Below the pieces are notes generated by a model that was given only the letters and a program-made list of their open reading frames with translations, was not told the origin of the DNA and searched no databases. The translations under genes were made by a program, and so were the position numbers. From positions 1 to 27,170 of the forward strand of contig QFQM01000046.1 in the NCBI GenBank assembly GCA_003243255.1: a DNA stretch of 27,170 nt. The letters are read 5' to 3'. This DNA is from Flavobacterium psychrophilum (GTDB taxonomy: Bacteria; Bacteroidota; Bacteroidia; Flavobacteriales; Flavobacteriaceae). Position 1 is the first letter of the stretch. Each line of letters opens with the position of its first letter. This document shows, in pieces, positions 8,638-16,959 of the stretch.

Positions 8638-8668
8638 AAACTTATAGTCATTTTAACCATAAGTAAAT

Positions 8669-10249
8669 ATGAGCTTCAAAAAATTACAATTATCTTTTAA
8701 ATCAATACTTCACTATTTATTATTAGGCGTTTCACTTACTGCTGTAGGGCAAACCCGAGAAATAAAAATAAACGTGAATGAAACCTCGGGAAACCTGAAC
8801 ACTATGTACAAAGAGTGCATAGGTGCCGGACGTGCCAATGAAGGCCTTCGTGCCGACTGGCAGCAACAGTTGGCTTATGTAAAAAAAGAATGTGATTTTA
8901 AGTACATCCGTATGCACGGCCTGTTGACAGACGACATGGCGGTCTACAAAGAAGATAAAAACGGTAAACCTGAATATAATTATATGTATATCGATGCTCT
9001 TTTTGATTATTTACTGAGCATTGATGTTAAGCCATTCGTAGAATTGGGTTTCATGCCTTCACAACTTGCGAGTGGCCCAAAGACAATCTTTTGGTGGAGA
9101 GGCAATGTCACACCTCCTAAAGATTATGATAAATGGCAAGCCCTGATATACAATCTTACCAAACACTGGACGGAACGTTATGGTGCAGACGAAGTAAAGT
9201 CATGGTATTTTGAGGTATGGAATGAACCTAACCTTGACGGATTTTGGGCAGGCACACAGGAGGAATATTTTAAGCTTTATAATTATGCTGTAAAAGGTAT
9301 TAAAGCGGTAAACAAAGATTATAAAGTTGGCGGACCCGCAACTGCCGGTGCTGCCTGGATTCCTGAAATGATTGCATATTGTAAAAAAAACAATGTGCCA
9401 ATAGATTTTGCAAGTACACATTCTTACGGTGTGAAACAGGGCTTTCTTGATGAATTTGGAAATTCTGGGACAGTTTTAAGCAAAGATGAAATGGCAGTGA
9501 GCGGTGACATCATCAATTCTCGAAAGCAAATTGCTACAAGCTCCCACCCTAACCTTGAACTGCATTACACCGAATGGAGCGCTTCTTACACTCCTGCTGA
9601 CCCGATCCATGACAGCTATCATGAAGCGGCTTATATCCTTGAAAAAATAAAACAGGTTGGCAAAGATGCTAACTCAATGTCCTATTGGGTATTTACCGAT
9701 ATTTTTGAAGAAGCCGGCCCCCGTTTTACTCCTTTTCACGGCGGATTTGGATTGGTTACTATTCAGGGAATCAACAAGCCTGCATTCTACTCTTACCAGT
9801 TTATGAACAAACTTGGTAAAACCGAACTAAAGAACAACGACACCAGATCCTGGGCTTCTAAAGATGATAAAGGCAACCTGCAATTATTGTTTTGGGATTT
9901 TACCAATACCCATCCGGGTGATGCCGTAAACAACCAGGATTATTATATTAAAGACCTGCCCGCAAAAGCCAAAGGCAAGGCAAATATTTCTGTAAACGGA
10001 CTGGCTAAAGGTAATTACAAGATGAATGTTTATAAAGTTGGCTACAAGGTTAATGATGCACATACTGACTATATTATTATGGGCAGGCCTGATCAGTTAA
10101 GCAAGGCTCAGGTTAAGGAACTAAAAGATAAGAATAACGGTACTCCGGTAATTACAGAGACTATAACCGTTAAGAAAGATGGCACTTTCACTAAAAGCTT
10201 TGATATCAGGGAAAACGATGTATACTTTGTTGAATTGGTAAAGATCTAA
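8669..10249 (+). CDS. Secreted GH39-family glycosidase (beta-xylosidase-like)
   Basis: The protein has 526 residues. An N-terminal signal peptide (hydrophobic to about residue 27, AVGQ cleavage region) sends it to the periplasm or beyond. A (beta/alpha)8 catalytic domain follows. Glu186 in VWNEPN is the expected acid/base and Glu302 in HYTEWSA the expected nucleophile, matching clan GH-A and family GH39. After about residue 385 comes a beta-rich C-terminal domain (LLFWDFTN, VYKVGYKVNDAH, ending VYFVELVKI), as in GH39 xylosidases. Known GH39 activities include beta-xylosidase and alpha-iduronidase, so the substrate is not settled. It is the first gene of a two-gene operon, with its stop one base before the next ATG. 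No SusC/SusD pair or sugar transporter lies within the window. Confidence 0.9.
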   Translation: MSFKKLQLSFKSILHYLLLGVSLTAVGQTREIKINVNETSGNLNTMYKECIGAGRANEGLRADWQQQLAYVKKECDFKYIRMHGLLTDDMAVYKEDKNGKPEYNYMYIDALFDYLLSIDVKPFVELGFMPSQLASGPKTIFWWRGNVTPPKDYDKWQALIYNLTKHWTERYGADEVKSWYFEVWNEPNLDGFWAGTQEEYFKLYNYAVKGIKAVNKDYKVGGPATAGAAWIPEMIAYCKKNNVPIDFASTHSYGVKQGFLDEFGNSGTVLSKDEMAVSGDIINSRKQIATSSHPNLELHYTEWSASYTPADPIHDSYHEAAYILEKIKQVGKDANSMSYWVFTDIFEEAGPRFTPFHGGFGLVTIQGINKPAFYSYQFMNKLGKTELKNNDTRSWASKDDKGNLQLLFWDFTNTHPGDAVNNQDYYIKDLPAKAKGKANISVNGLAKGNYKMNVYKVGYKVNDAHTDYIIMGRPDQLSKAQVKELKDKNNGTPVITETITVKKDGTFTKSFDIRENDVYFVELVKI

Positions 10250-10250
10250 A

Positions 10251-11666
10251 ATGAGAAAGTTATTACTATTTGGTTTACTCTTTTACGCAGTAAGCATCAA
10301 TGCCCAAGAGAAAAACAGGGTGATAATATTATCTGATATTGAAGCCGATCCTGATGACACCCAAAGTTTTGTTCGATTACTGCTGTACGCCAACTCAATA
10401 GATATTGAAGGGCTGGTTGCTACTACTTCTGTTCACCAAAAGGAAAGGATTGCGCCTGAATCGATTATAAAACTGTTAGACACATACGATAAGGTTCAGC
10501 CTAATCTTAATCTGCATGAAAAGGGTTATCCATCGGCACAAAGCCTTAAAACCCTTGTAAAAAAAGGTCAGCCGGGCTACGGACTTGCAAATGTTGGCAA
10601 AGGAAAAGATTCTGAAGGCTCTGAATGGATAATCAAAATGCTCGAGAAAGATGATGACAGACCGCTATGGATATCGGTTTGGGGCGGTGTAAATACACTT
10701 GCACAATCGCTGCAAAAGATAAAGGACACAAAGTCTGCAAAAGAAGCGAAACGTCTTATTTCGAAATTGAGGGTATATACAATTTCTGATCAGGACGACA
10801 GTGGTTCGTGGATCAGGAAAAATTTCCCTGACGTTTTTTATATCGTAACACCCGGAGGTTATGGTAAAGCTACCTGGGGCGGCATCAACCTTATAGTAAA
10901 CGGTATTGACAACACTACCGTAAGTAACAAATGGATTGCTGAAAATATACAACAGGGACATGGTCCGCTGGGTGCAAGTTACCCTGATGTTGGTTATGGT
11001 ATGGAAGGCGATACTCCTGCTTTTCTGCACCTGATTCCTAACGGACTTAATAATCCTGAACGTCCGAATTGGGGTAGCTGGGCAGGACGTTATGAGCTTT
11101 ATACTATCAAACCATCAGAACTGGAAGGCGAAGGCTTTACCGGTGGTGTACCGTTTATTGCCGAAACCCGTCCGATATGGACCAATGCTAATGATACCTA
11201 TCAGCCAATAGTTTCAAATCCGTATGGCAGGCCTGTAAAAAAAGACAACCTGACCTTTACCGATAATAAAGTTACGCTCTGGCGCTGGAGGGATGAATTC
11301 CAGAATGATTTCGCCGCAAGAATGGACTGGACGGTAAAACCATACAATGAAACCAATCACCCACCCGTTGTAAAGCTGGCGCATCCGGATGAGATAACGG
11401 TAAAGTCGGGCACCGGATTCTGGCTGGATTCAGATGGCACTACCGATCCTGACGGCGATAGCCTGAGTTATTTCTGGTTACAGTATAATGAGGTTGGAAA
11501 TGCTCCTGCATTTACTTTTAACACAGCCGATAACCTCTACAGGGTATATGTTACTGCTCCTGTTGTCAACAAACCGGCTTCTGCACATTTTATACTTAAA
11601 GTAACGGACAAGGGCTCTCCTGCCCTGACCCGATACAAAAGGGTTATTGTAAATATAAAACCATAG
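10251..11666 (+). CDS. Secreted DUF1593 protein: nucleoside-hydrolase-like domain plus Sde182-type C-terminal domain
   Basis: The protein has 471 residues, with a signal peptide at 1-18 (SINA before QEK). Residues about 22-310 fit DUF1593, a domain related to nucleoside hydrolases. The Asp-rich start DIEADPDD (29-36) matches the Ca-binding/catalytic cluster of that fold, and WGGVNTLA and GYGKATWGG are internal conserved strings. From about residue 370 ('NHPPVVKL') an Ig/cellulose-binding-like C-terminal module runs to the end, containing DSDGTTDPDGDSLSYFWLQY. The family was named from Saccharophagus Sde_0182 and has been linked to cellulose binding; the enzymatic activity is uncharacterised as far as I know. 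One base separates it from the GH39 gene, so the two are co-transcribed and probably act on the same plant-type polysaccharide (inference). Confidence 0.88.
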   Translation: MRKLLLFGLLFYAVSINAQEKNRVIILSDIEADPDDTQSFVRLLLYANSIDIEGLVATTSVHQKERIAPESIIKLLDTYDKVQPNLNLHEKGYPSAQSLKTLVKKGQPGYGLANVGKGKDSEGSEWIIKMLEKDDDRPLWISVWGGVNTLAQSLQKIKDTKSAKEAKRLISKLRVYTISDQDDSGSWIRKNFPDVFYIVTPGGYGKATWGGINLIVNGIDNTTVSNKWIAENIQQGHGPLGASYPDVGYGMEGDTPAFLHLIPNGLNNPERPNWGSWAGRYELYTIKPSELEGEGFTGGVPFIAETRPIWTNANDTYQPIVSNPYGRPVKKDNLTFTDNKVTLWRWRDEFQNDFAARMDWTVKPYNETNHPPVVKLAHPDEITVKSGTGFWLDSDGTTDPDGDSLSYFWLQYNEVGNAPAFTFNTADNLYRVYVTAPVVNKPASAHFILKVTDKGSPALTRYKRVIVNIKP

Positions 11667-11693
11667 CAAAACGGTTTAAGAATACACTTAAAA

Positions 11694-11732
11694 CAAACGA
11701 GCCCCACATATCTGCGGGGCTTGTTTGTTTTT
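11694..11732. terminator. Bidirectional terminator between convergent genes
   Basis: The arms CAAACGAGCCCC (11694-11705) and GGGGCTTGTTTG (11716-11727) form a 12-bp stem with one G-U pair. There is a T run on the plus side and an A-rich flank that serves the minus side. The inner 20 bases (11701-11720) are the reverse complement of the purL terminator core, with one base changed. Confidence 0.8.
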
Positions 11733-12225
11733 ATGATAAAACTTTCCTGTTAACCGGAAGCCAGTATAATACTATAAACACTGCCGCAAACATTAACCCG
11801 ATACCCATACTTATATAGGTTAATGTACGCGAAACCTCAGGGTAGTCAATTATAAATGAAGAATATATAGACACAAATATACTTCCCACCGCTGTAGCGG
11901 TATAAATATAAAGACCGTTGATTTTTCTAAAAAGCATTATGATAGCTCCTGCCAGTTTTCCAACTACCATTATTCCGCTTGCCACTAATAAATAGGCCGG
12001 ATATTCCATTCCCAACTGAACTGCTGCCTGATTACTGAAAGGTAGCATTACTAATGTAAAAAGACATCCTAAAATAGTAAGTATACAAAGCACAATCAGA
12101 AAAGTACTGTTAGGCTTAGGCTTGACTTCAAATTCTTCAAATCTCAGTATCTGCTCGCTGTTACAGGCATTACAATAGTTGGCATCGTCGGCAATCAGGT
12201 TGCCGCATCGTATACATGGTTTCAT
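11731..12225 (-). CDS. Zinc-ribbon integral membrane protein
   Basis: The protein has 164 residues. The N-terminus carries a zinc ribbon with two CxxC pairs (Cys4/Cys7 and Cys18/Cys21; CIRCGNL and YCNAC), followed by a short charged linker. Four hydrophobic segments follow, at about residues 41-62, 78-98, 104-126 and 135-157. There is no signal peptide, so the ribbon is probably cytoplasmic. Proteins of this build are common in Bacteroidota and have no assigned function. The stop overlaps the end of the shared bidirectional terminator. No promoter box was recognised upstream on this strand. Confidence 0.82.
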   Translation of the reverse strand: MKPCIRCGNLIADDANYCNACNSEQILRFEEFEVKPKPNSTFLIVLCILTILGCLFTLVMLPFSNQAAVQLGMEYPAYLLVASGIMVVGKLAGAIIMLFRKINGLYIYTATAVGSIFVSIYSSFIIDYPEVSRTLTYISMGIGLMFAAVFIVLYWLPVNRKVLS

Positions 12226-12324
12226 TGGTTTACTTTTTTGGTTAAAGCCGTAAAAATAAATAATTCCCCAATATATAGCTTCTGTAAGAAAATATTATCT
12301 TAACTTTTTATTAGGATAAATCAT

Positions 12325-12332
12325 TATCTTTG
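12325..12332 (+). promoter_or_regulatory. Putative -7 box for the beta-barrel-like gene
   Basis: TATCTTTG matches TAnnTTTG exactly. It would place the transcription start near 12339 and give a leader of about 120 bases before the GTG at 12463, unusually long for this window. Confidence 0.5.
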
Positions 12333-12338
12333 CAACGC

Positions 12339-12462
12339 TGTTACACTAATGCCGACAACTCCCTTATCAAATAATTTTTCTCATTAATTATTTGGTAGTC
12401 AGCTGCCCTCCTTATCATTTATGTGACGGCAATAAATAATTTTTAATTCATCAATCAAAATC
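12339..12462 (+). other. Long 5' leader with hairpin and repeats
   Basis: It contains a perfect 9-bp inverted repeat, CAAATAATT (12368-12376) / AATTATTTG (12386-12394). Two near-identical pieces, CTCCCTTATCA and CCTCCTTATCA, flank the right side and left side of that hairpin. GCCGACA near 12351 can pair imperfectly with TGTGACGGC near 12422, enclosing the whole. It matches no riboswitch I know. The fold is unproven. Confidence 0.4.
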
Positions 12463-13323
12463 GTGAAACAACCGCTATTAATGGTTGTACTATCTTTTTG
12501 TGTTTTTTCACAGTACACCTTTGCCCAGGAAGTGGCAACAGAGCCTGAAAAATACACAGCGCATAACAAAGGGAAATTCTTTTTTTACTGGGGTGGAAAC
12601 CGAGAAAGCTATTCAAAATCCGATCTTCATTTCAAAGGCAATGGGTATAATTTTACAGTCGAAAATGCCGTTGCAGACGACAAACCTAAAGGCTGGCACA
12701 TAGACTACCTGAATCCGGGCAGAATGACAATCCCACAGACCAATCTTAAAGTAGGTTACTTCATTTCTGACCATTACAACATTTCAATCGGCGTAGATCA
12801 CATGAAATATGTAATGAGAACCGGACAGACAGCCAATATTAATGGTACTATCAATTTACCCGAAGACCATCCGGGACATGTGTACAACGGAACTTACAAC
12901 AATACGCCTACCCAACTGTCTGAAGATTTTCTTGACTTTGAACATACCGATGGCCTTAACTACATCAACGCAGAAATTGCACGTGTAGATGATATCTCTA
13001 AACTGTTCCGCATAGGTAATACAGACACTTTTCAGGTAAATATTACTGAAGGCATTGGGGGTGGTATATTATACCCCAGAACAAATGCTAAAGTACTCGG
13101 AATGCCAAGAAACGACGAGTTTCATATTGCGGGTTATGGTTTCTCTGCAAAAGCAGGATTAAACCTTACCTTCTTTAAGCATTTCTTTGTAACAGGTGAA
13201 CTTAAAGGCGGTTATATCGACATGTATGATGTACGTACCACACACAAAGGTCCGGACAGAGCGCACCATCATTTTGCATTCCTGCAAAGGATTGTTGCTG
13301 TAGGTGGAATCTTCAGGATATAA
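12463..13323 (+). CDS. Exported outer-membrane beta-barrel-like protein
   Basis: The protein has 286 residues. I chose the GTG start because it gives MKQPLLMVVLSFCVFSQYTFAQ, a signal peptide with a positive n-region cleaved before or after QE. Starting at the ATG 18 bases downstream would leave no positive charge. The mature part alternates amphipathic beta strands with polar turns (FFFYWGGNRESYSKSDLHF, LKVGYFISDHYNISIGVDHM, FSAKAGLNLTFFKHFFVTGELKGGYID) and ends in a hydrophobic/aromatic strand VAVGGIFRI, consistent with a small barrel of about 10-12 strands. Histidines cluster near the C-terminus (RAHHHF). The family is unrecognised beyond a general outer-membrane-protein resemblance. The gene stands alone, with its own promoter box, a long leader and a strong bidirectional terminator. 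Confidence 0.82.
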   Translation: MKQPLLMVVLSFCVFSQYTFAQEVATEPEKYTAHNKGKFFFYWGGNRESYSKSDLHFKGNGYNFTVENAVADDKPKGWHIDYLNPGRMTIPQTNLKVGYFISDHYNISIGVDHMKYVMRTGQTANINGTINLPEDHPGHVYNGTYNNTPTQLSEDFLDFEHTDGLNYINAEIARVDDISKLFRIGNTDTFQVNITEGIGGGILYPRTNAKVLGMPRNDEFHIAGYGFSAKAGLNLTFFKHFFVTGELKGGYIDMYDVRTTHKGPDRAHHHFAFLQRIVAVGGIFRI

Positions 13324-13340
13324 CCTGATATTATATATAC

Positions 13341-13374
13341 AAAAAATGCCTCACAGTACTGTGAGGCATTTTTT
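13341..13374. terminator. Perfectly palindromic bidirectional terminator
   Basis: The two 17-base halves are exact reverse complements: A6, TGCCTCACAGT, then the mirror, ending in T6. It sits between the convergent stops at 13323 (plus) and 13386 (minus), so it can terminate transcription on both strands. Confidence 0.92.
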
Positions 13375-13385
13375 GTTTTAATCTT

Positions 13386-14849
13386 TTAATTGTAACTCTT
13401 AATTGCTTCTACCGGAGCCAGGATATTATAGTTTTTCCAGATAGAAGGATCATATTTTGAAATGTAATTGATATCATATTTTTCAGCTTCGGTAATCTTA
13501 TTAAATTGTTCTGCGCTTACCGACTGGTTCTCAATAATAAACAATTCATTAGTTGTAAATTGCTCAACTTCAGCTAAAAGATCAATTTTCAACATTTTAT
13601 CTTCTTCTTTTTTGTCAACTTTATTCTTTTCTAATTTAAACGGACGGTTCATGTACATATAACTATTCATTTGTTGTTTAACAAAGTTTACAGCATACTG
13701 TCCGTTTTCATTTTTAACATACGAAGCATTTACCTTTATACGATCATCAACTTTTTTAATGCCAAGAAGCATTTTAGCAATGCCCGGAGTGGCTTCTTTT
13801 TCGCCATCCTTAAGATTATACTGAAGCTTTACAACTGCAAAATCATCTCCATTTACATAAATTTTACCGTAATAACGTGCAGAGCCTTTTAAAGGTTTGA
13901 AATCAATGATATAAACGGTAGCATCATCATATGGCGCATATCCCTCAAGGGTATAAGTATAACGTTTAAATTCGGTAAAAAAGTCCAGATCTTTATCAGT
14001 GTAAAAATTATTCAGCTTATTTGATAAAGATGATACCTCACCCTTAAGGGATGCAGTCTTAACACCTTCTCTTTTTTCTTTTGATGCATCATTAACCTTC
14101 ATCGAATCCATTAAAGTAAACCATCCGCTAACAACTTTATAAGTGGCATTTGGTTCCATGTGTTTTCTGTAAACTTCATATAATTTACTTTTCTGTTTGT
14201 TTGAAACATCCTTTTCGGTATTCTTAAGCTCAACAGCTTTCTCTACAACCAGTTTAGAGGCGTTATCTTTTTGGTATAAATAACCATAATACTCTAAATA
14301 GTCCTGTGAACGTTTATCCTTACCATTTTTTGAAGCCGCTTCAATATCCTTGTTTAAATCTTTAAGAGTAGATTTCTTCTCTAACGAAGACTTAACCAGC
14401 TTAAGTTCCCCGTTAATCATTTTGTTATCGTTAGAAGTACGCCAGAAAAACGTTTGTTTTGTTGAAGAAGCAGCATAGTTTTTTGGGGCATTTTTTACCA
14501 CCTCAGTAAGTATCTGCGTTGCTGACAATTTTTGAACAATTACCTCATCAAGTTCATTGATCTGGATAGGCATAGTATAGGTCCCTCCTGTGAAATCAGA
14601 AACGGCCACGGCAATGGTTTTATATCCGATAGATGAAAATATCACTTTATCGGCACTGCCTTTTTTAGACAGATCGATAGTAAAATCACCTTCGGCATTG
14701 CTGACGACACCATAGTCTGGCCCTAACTGGATAGATACATATTCAATAGGGTGCTTTTGCTCATCGACTACCTTACCGGTAACGATTTGTGCTGTTCCGT
14801 TAAGGGTAAATAACAGCAGTGTTAAAAAGGAATAGATTATTGTTTTCAT
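13386..14849 (-). CDS. Carboxypeptidase-like regulatory-domain exported protein
   Basis: The protein has 487 residues. A signal peptide spans 1-20 (LNGTAQ). Residues about 21-105 form a CarboxypepD_reg-like beta-sandwich (IVTGKVVDEQKHPIEYVSIQLG, then SNAEGDFTIDL, then VIFSSIGYKT), the module found at the N-terminus of TonB-dependent receptors and in many stand-alone Bacteroidota proteins. No TonB plug or barrel follows. The remaining roughly 370 residues are lysine-rich with a long helical stretch (about 150-270), then beta strands (YTYTLEGYAPYDDATVYIIDF, YYGKIYVNGDDFAVVKLQYNL). Location is probably periplasm or outer-membrane inner face. Function is unknown; a role in envelope biogenesis is only a guess. 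It is divergent from fadD across a 282-base gap. Confidence 0.85.
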   Translation of the reverse strand: MKTIIYSFLTLLLFTLNGTAQIVTGKVVDEQKHPIEYVSIQLGPDYGVVSNAEGDFTIDLSKKGSADKVIFSSIGYKTIAVAVSDFTGGTYTMPIQINELDEVIVQKLSATQILTEVVKNAPKNYAASSTKQTFFWRTSNDNKMINGELKLVKSSLEKKSTLKDLNKDIEAASKNGKDKRSQDYLEYYGYLYQKDNASKLVVEKAVELKNTEKDVSNKQKSKLYEVYRKHMEPNATYKVVSGWFTLMDSMKVNDASKEKREGVKTASLKGEVSSLSNKLNNFYTDKDLDFFTEFKRYTYTLEGYAPYDDATVYIIDFKPLKGSARYYGKIYVNGDDFAVVKLQYNLKDGEKEATPGIAKMLLGIKKVDDRIKVNASYVKNENGQYAVNFVKQQMNSYMYMNRPFKLEKNKVDKKEEDKMLKIDLLAEVEQFTTNELFIIENQSVSAEQFNKITEAEKYDINYISKYDPSIWKNYNILAPVEAIKSYN

Positions 14850-14923
14850 AAAAATGGTTTGTTATTGGTATTTTATAATAAAACGAGTTGCCAAAGGTTT
14901 TGTAACAGCCTATCTGAAAAACA

Positions 14924-14933
14924 ATGCATGCAT
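14924..14933. promoter_or_regulatory. Candidate MarR-type operator core upstream of fadD
   Basis: The 10-bp palindrome ATGCATGCAT equals the centre of the 28-bp palindrome at the marR promoter (18475-18484). The flanks are not symmetric here. It lies about 200 bases before fadD and 75 bases before the divergent minus-strand gene. The rest of the 282-base gap (14850-15131) is AT-rich; a partial -7-like TAATTTGC near 15104 is too weak to call. Confidence 0.4.
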
Positions 14934-15131
14934 AACATTACCAGACAGGACTTTGATTGTCTAAATGTACAGCATATCCTGTTATTTTAACACTAGCATC
15001 GGCAAATTCGTATTAAAAAAGATGATTATGAGAGTATTATAATTTTATCAATTTATTTTTTAATAATTTATAACTTTAGGTGTAGATATGTATTTTTTTC
15101 ATAATTTGCAGGAACAAACATCTAAACACCT

Positions 15132-16913
15132 ATGACAACTATAACACGCCTGTTTGATTTTCCTTACTATCAGCTGGAAAAATATAACCTTCCTGATGCA
15201 TTGGTCACTAAGTATGGTAATGAGTGGGTAAAAACCTCAACCCAGGAATATATTGACAAGGCTAACGCCTTTTCAAGAGGCCTGCTTCGCCTTGGCGTAA
15301 AGAAAAACGATAAAATAGCTGTTATCTCTTCCAACAACAGGACGGAATGGCACATAACCGATATAGGCATTTTACAAACCGGTGCACAAAACGTACCCAT
15401 CTACCCTACTATCAGTGAAGAGGATATTGAATACATCCTGAATCATTCCGAGTCTATATATTGTATCGTATCGGATGAAGAACTTTATAACAAAATAGCT
15501 TCTGTAAGGAACAACGTTCCCAAACTGAAAGAAGTCTATTCATATAACGACATAAAAGGCTGCAAAAGCTGGAATGAAATACTTGACCTGGGTAAAGACG
15601 ATTCTAACCAGGGTGAAGTAAATGCTATTAAAGATGCAATCACTGAAGATGAACTGGCAACTGTAATCTATACTTCAGGAACCACCGGAAGACCAAAAGG
15701 TGTAATGCTTTCGCACAAAAATATCTTTTCTGACGTATTGATGAGTAGCGAAAGGGTTCCGTTTGAAGCAGGAAACAGCAGAGCTTTGAGCTTCCTTCCT
15801 ATCTGCCATATCTATGAGCGTATGATATTGTACCTATACCAATACTATGGTGTATCAACCTATTTTGCGGAATCAATCGAAAAAGTAAGCGATAATATTA
15901 AAGAAGCACAGCCTTTTGTAATTACAGCGGTACCAAGGCTTCTTGAAAAAGTATATGATAAAATCATTGCCAAAGGAGCAGAACTTACCGGCATTAAACG
16001 TAAACTATTCTTTTGGGCTGTGGAAGTAGGCCACGCTTACGAACCATATGGCGTAAACGGTCCCTGGTATGGCTTTAAGCTTTGGCTGGCCAGAAAACTG
16101 ATCTTCTCTAAATGGAAGGCAGGACTTGGCGGTAACCTTGAGCTTATGGTATCGGGTAGTGCTGCTATTCAGCCAAGGCTTTCAAGAGTGTTTGCAGCAG
16201 CAGGAATTCCTGTAATGGAAGGTTACGGACTTACGGAAACCTCACCTGTTATTGCGGTAAACGACCAGCGTAACAAAGGATTCAAAATTGGCACTGTGGG
16301 TAAACCGCTTAACGGTGTTGAAGTAAAAATTGCTGAAGATGGAGAAATTCTGTGTAAAGGACCTAACGTAATGATGGGCTACCTTAATGCACCGGATAAA
16401 ACTGCCGAAGTAATGACCGACGGGTATTTTCATACCGGAGATATAGGTATTATTGATTCTGATGGTTTCCTTAAGATTACGGACAGGAAAAAAGAAATGT
16501 TCAAGACATCGGGAGGTAAATATATTGCGCCTCAGCTTATAGAGAACGCTATGAAACAGTCGCGTTTCATTGAGCAGATCATGGTGATTGGTGATGGCGA
16601 GAAAATGCCGGCAGCCTTCATTCAGCCTGATTTTGAATTCGTAAAACAATGGGCTTCCCGTAAAGGACTTTCTTTAAACAGTAACGAAGATATTGCAAAC
16701 AACAAAGAAGTTCATGACAGGATACAGGAAGAGGTAGACGGCATCAATAAGAAATTCGGACACTGGGAACAGATCAAAAAATTTGAAATCACTCCTGAAC
16801 TATGGAGCGTTGATGGCGGTGAACTTACTCCTACCCTTAAACTGAAACGTAAAGCCGTTAAAGAAAAGTACCAAAAGCTGTACGATAAAATATACGACGG
16901 TTCTTCAAAATAA
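15132..16913 (+). CDS. fadD: Long-chain fatty acid-CoA ligase (AMP-dependent acyl-CoA synthetase)
   Basis: The protein has 593 residues, is soluble, and has no signal peptide. It activates free fatty acids to acyl-CoA through an acyl-adenylate, feeding beta-oxidation. Motifs of the adenylate-forming superfamily occur in order: the phosphate loop YTSGTTGRPKG (180-190), GYGLTETSP (364-372), YFHTGDIG with Asp437, and DRKKEMFKTSGGKY at the hinge to the C-terminal lid. The length and the LSFLPICHIYERM segment fit the long-chain (ACSL/FadD15-like) branch rather than acetyl-CoA synthetase. It is separated from the fadNAE operon by three small genes but shares a candidate operator core with it. A hairpin terminator begins four bases after the stop. 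The precise chain-length preference cannot be read from the sequence. Confidence 0.95.
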   Translation: MTTITRLFDFPYYQLEKYNLPDALVTKYGNEWVKTSTQEYIDKANAFSRGLLRLGVKKNDKIAVISSNNRTEWHITDIGILQTGAQNVPIYPTISEEDIEYILNHSESIYCIVSDEELYNKIASVRNNVPKLKEVYSYNDIKGCKSWNEILDLGKDDSNQGEVNAIKDAITEDELATVIYTSGTTGRPKGVMLSHKNIFSDVLMSSERVPFEAGNSRALSFLPICHIYERMILYLYQYYGVSTYFAESIEKVSDNIKEAQPFVITAVPRLLEKVYDKIIAKGAELTGIKRKLFFWAVEVGHAYEPYGVNGPWYGFKLWLARKLIFSKWKAGLGGNLELMVSGSAAIQPRLSRVFAAAGIPVMEGYGLTETSPVIAVNDQRNKGFKIGTVGKPLNGVEVKIAEDGEILCKGPNVMMGYLNAPDKTAEVMTDGYFHTGDIGIIDSDGFLKITDRKKEMFKTSGGKYIAPQLIENAMKQSRFIEQIMVIGDGEKMPAAFIQPDFEFVKQWASRKGLSLNSNEDIANNKEVHDRIQEEVDGINKKFGHWEQIKKFEITPELWSVDGGELTPTLKLKRKAVKEKYQKLYDKIYDGSSK

Positions 16914-16917
16914 TATG

Positions 16918-16946
16918 AAACTCCCCTGTAAAACGGGGAGTTTTTT
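16918..16946 (+). terminator. fadD: Rho-independent terminator of fadD
   Basis: The stem AAACTCCCC / GGGGAGTTT with loop TGTAAAAC is followed by T. The next ATG lies 13 bases after it, so the following gene needs its own promoter or read-through. Confidence 0.85.
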
Positions 16947-16959
16947 GATATAATAATAT

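Noticed and set aside
7679..11666. Polysaccharide utilisation locus (PUL)
   Set aside because: There is no SusC/SusD pair, hybrid two-component system or anti-sigma/ECF pair in the window; only three carbohydrate-active or associated genes.
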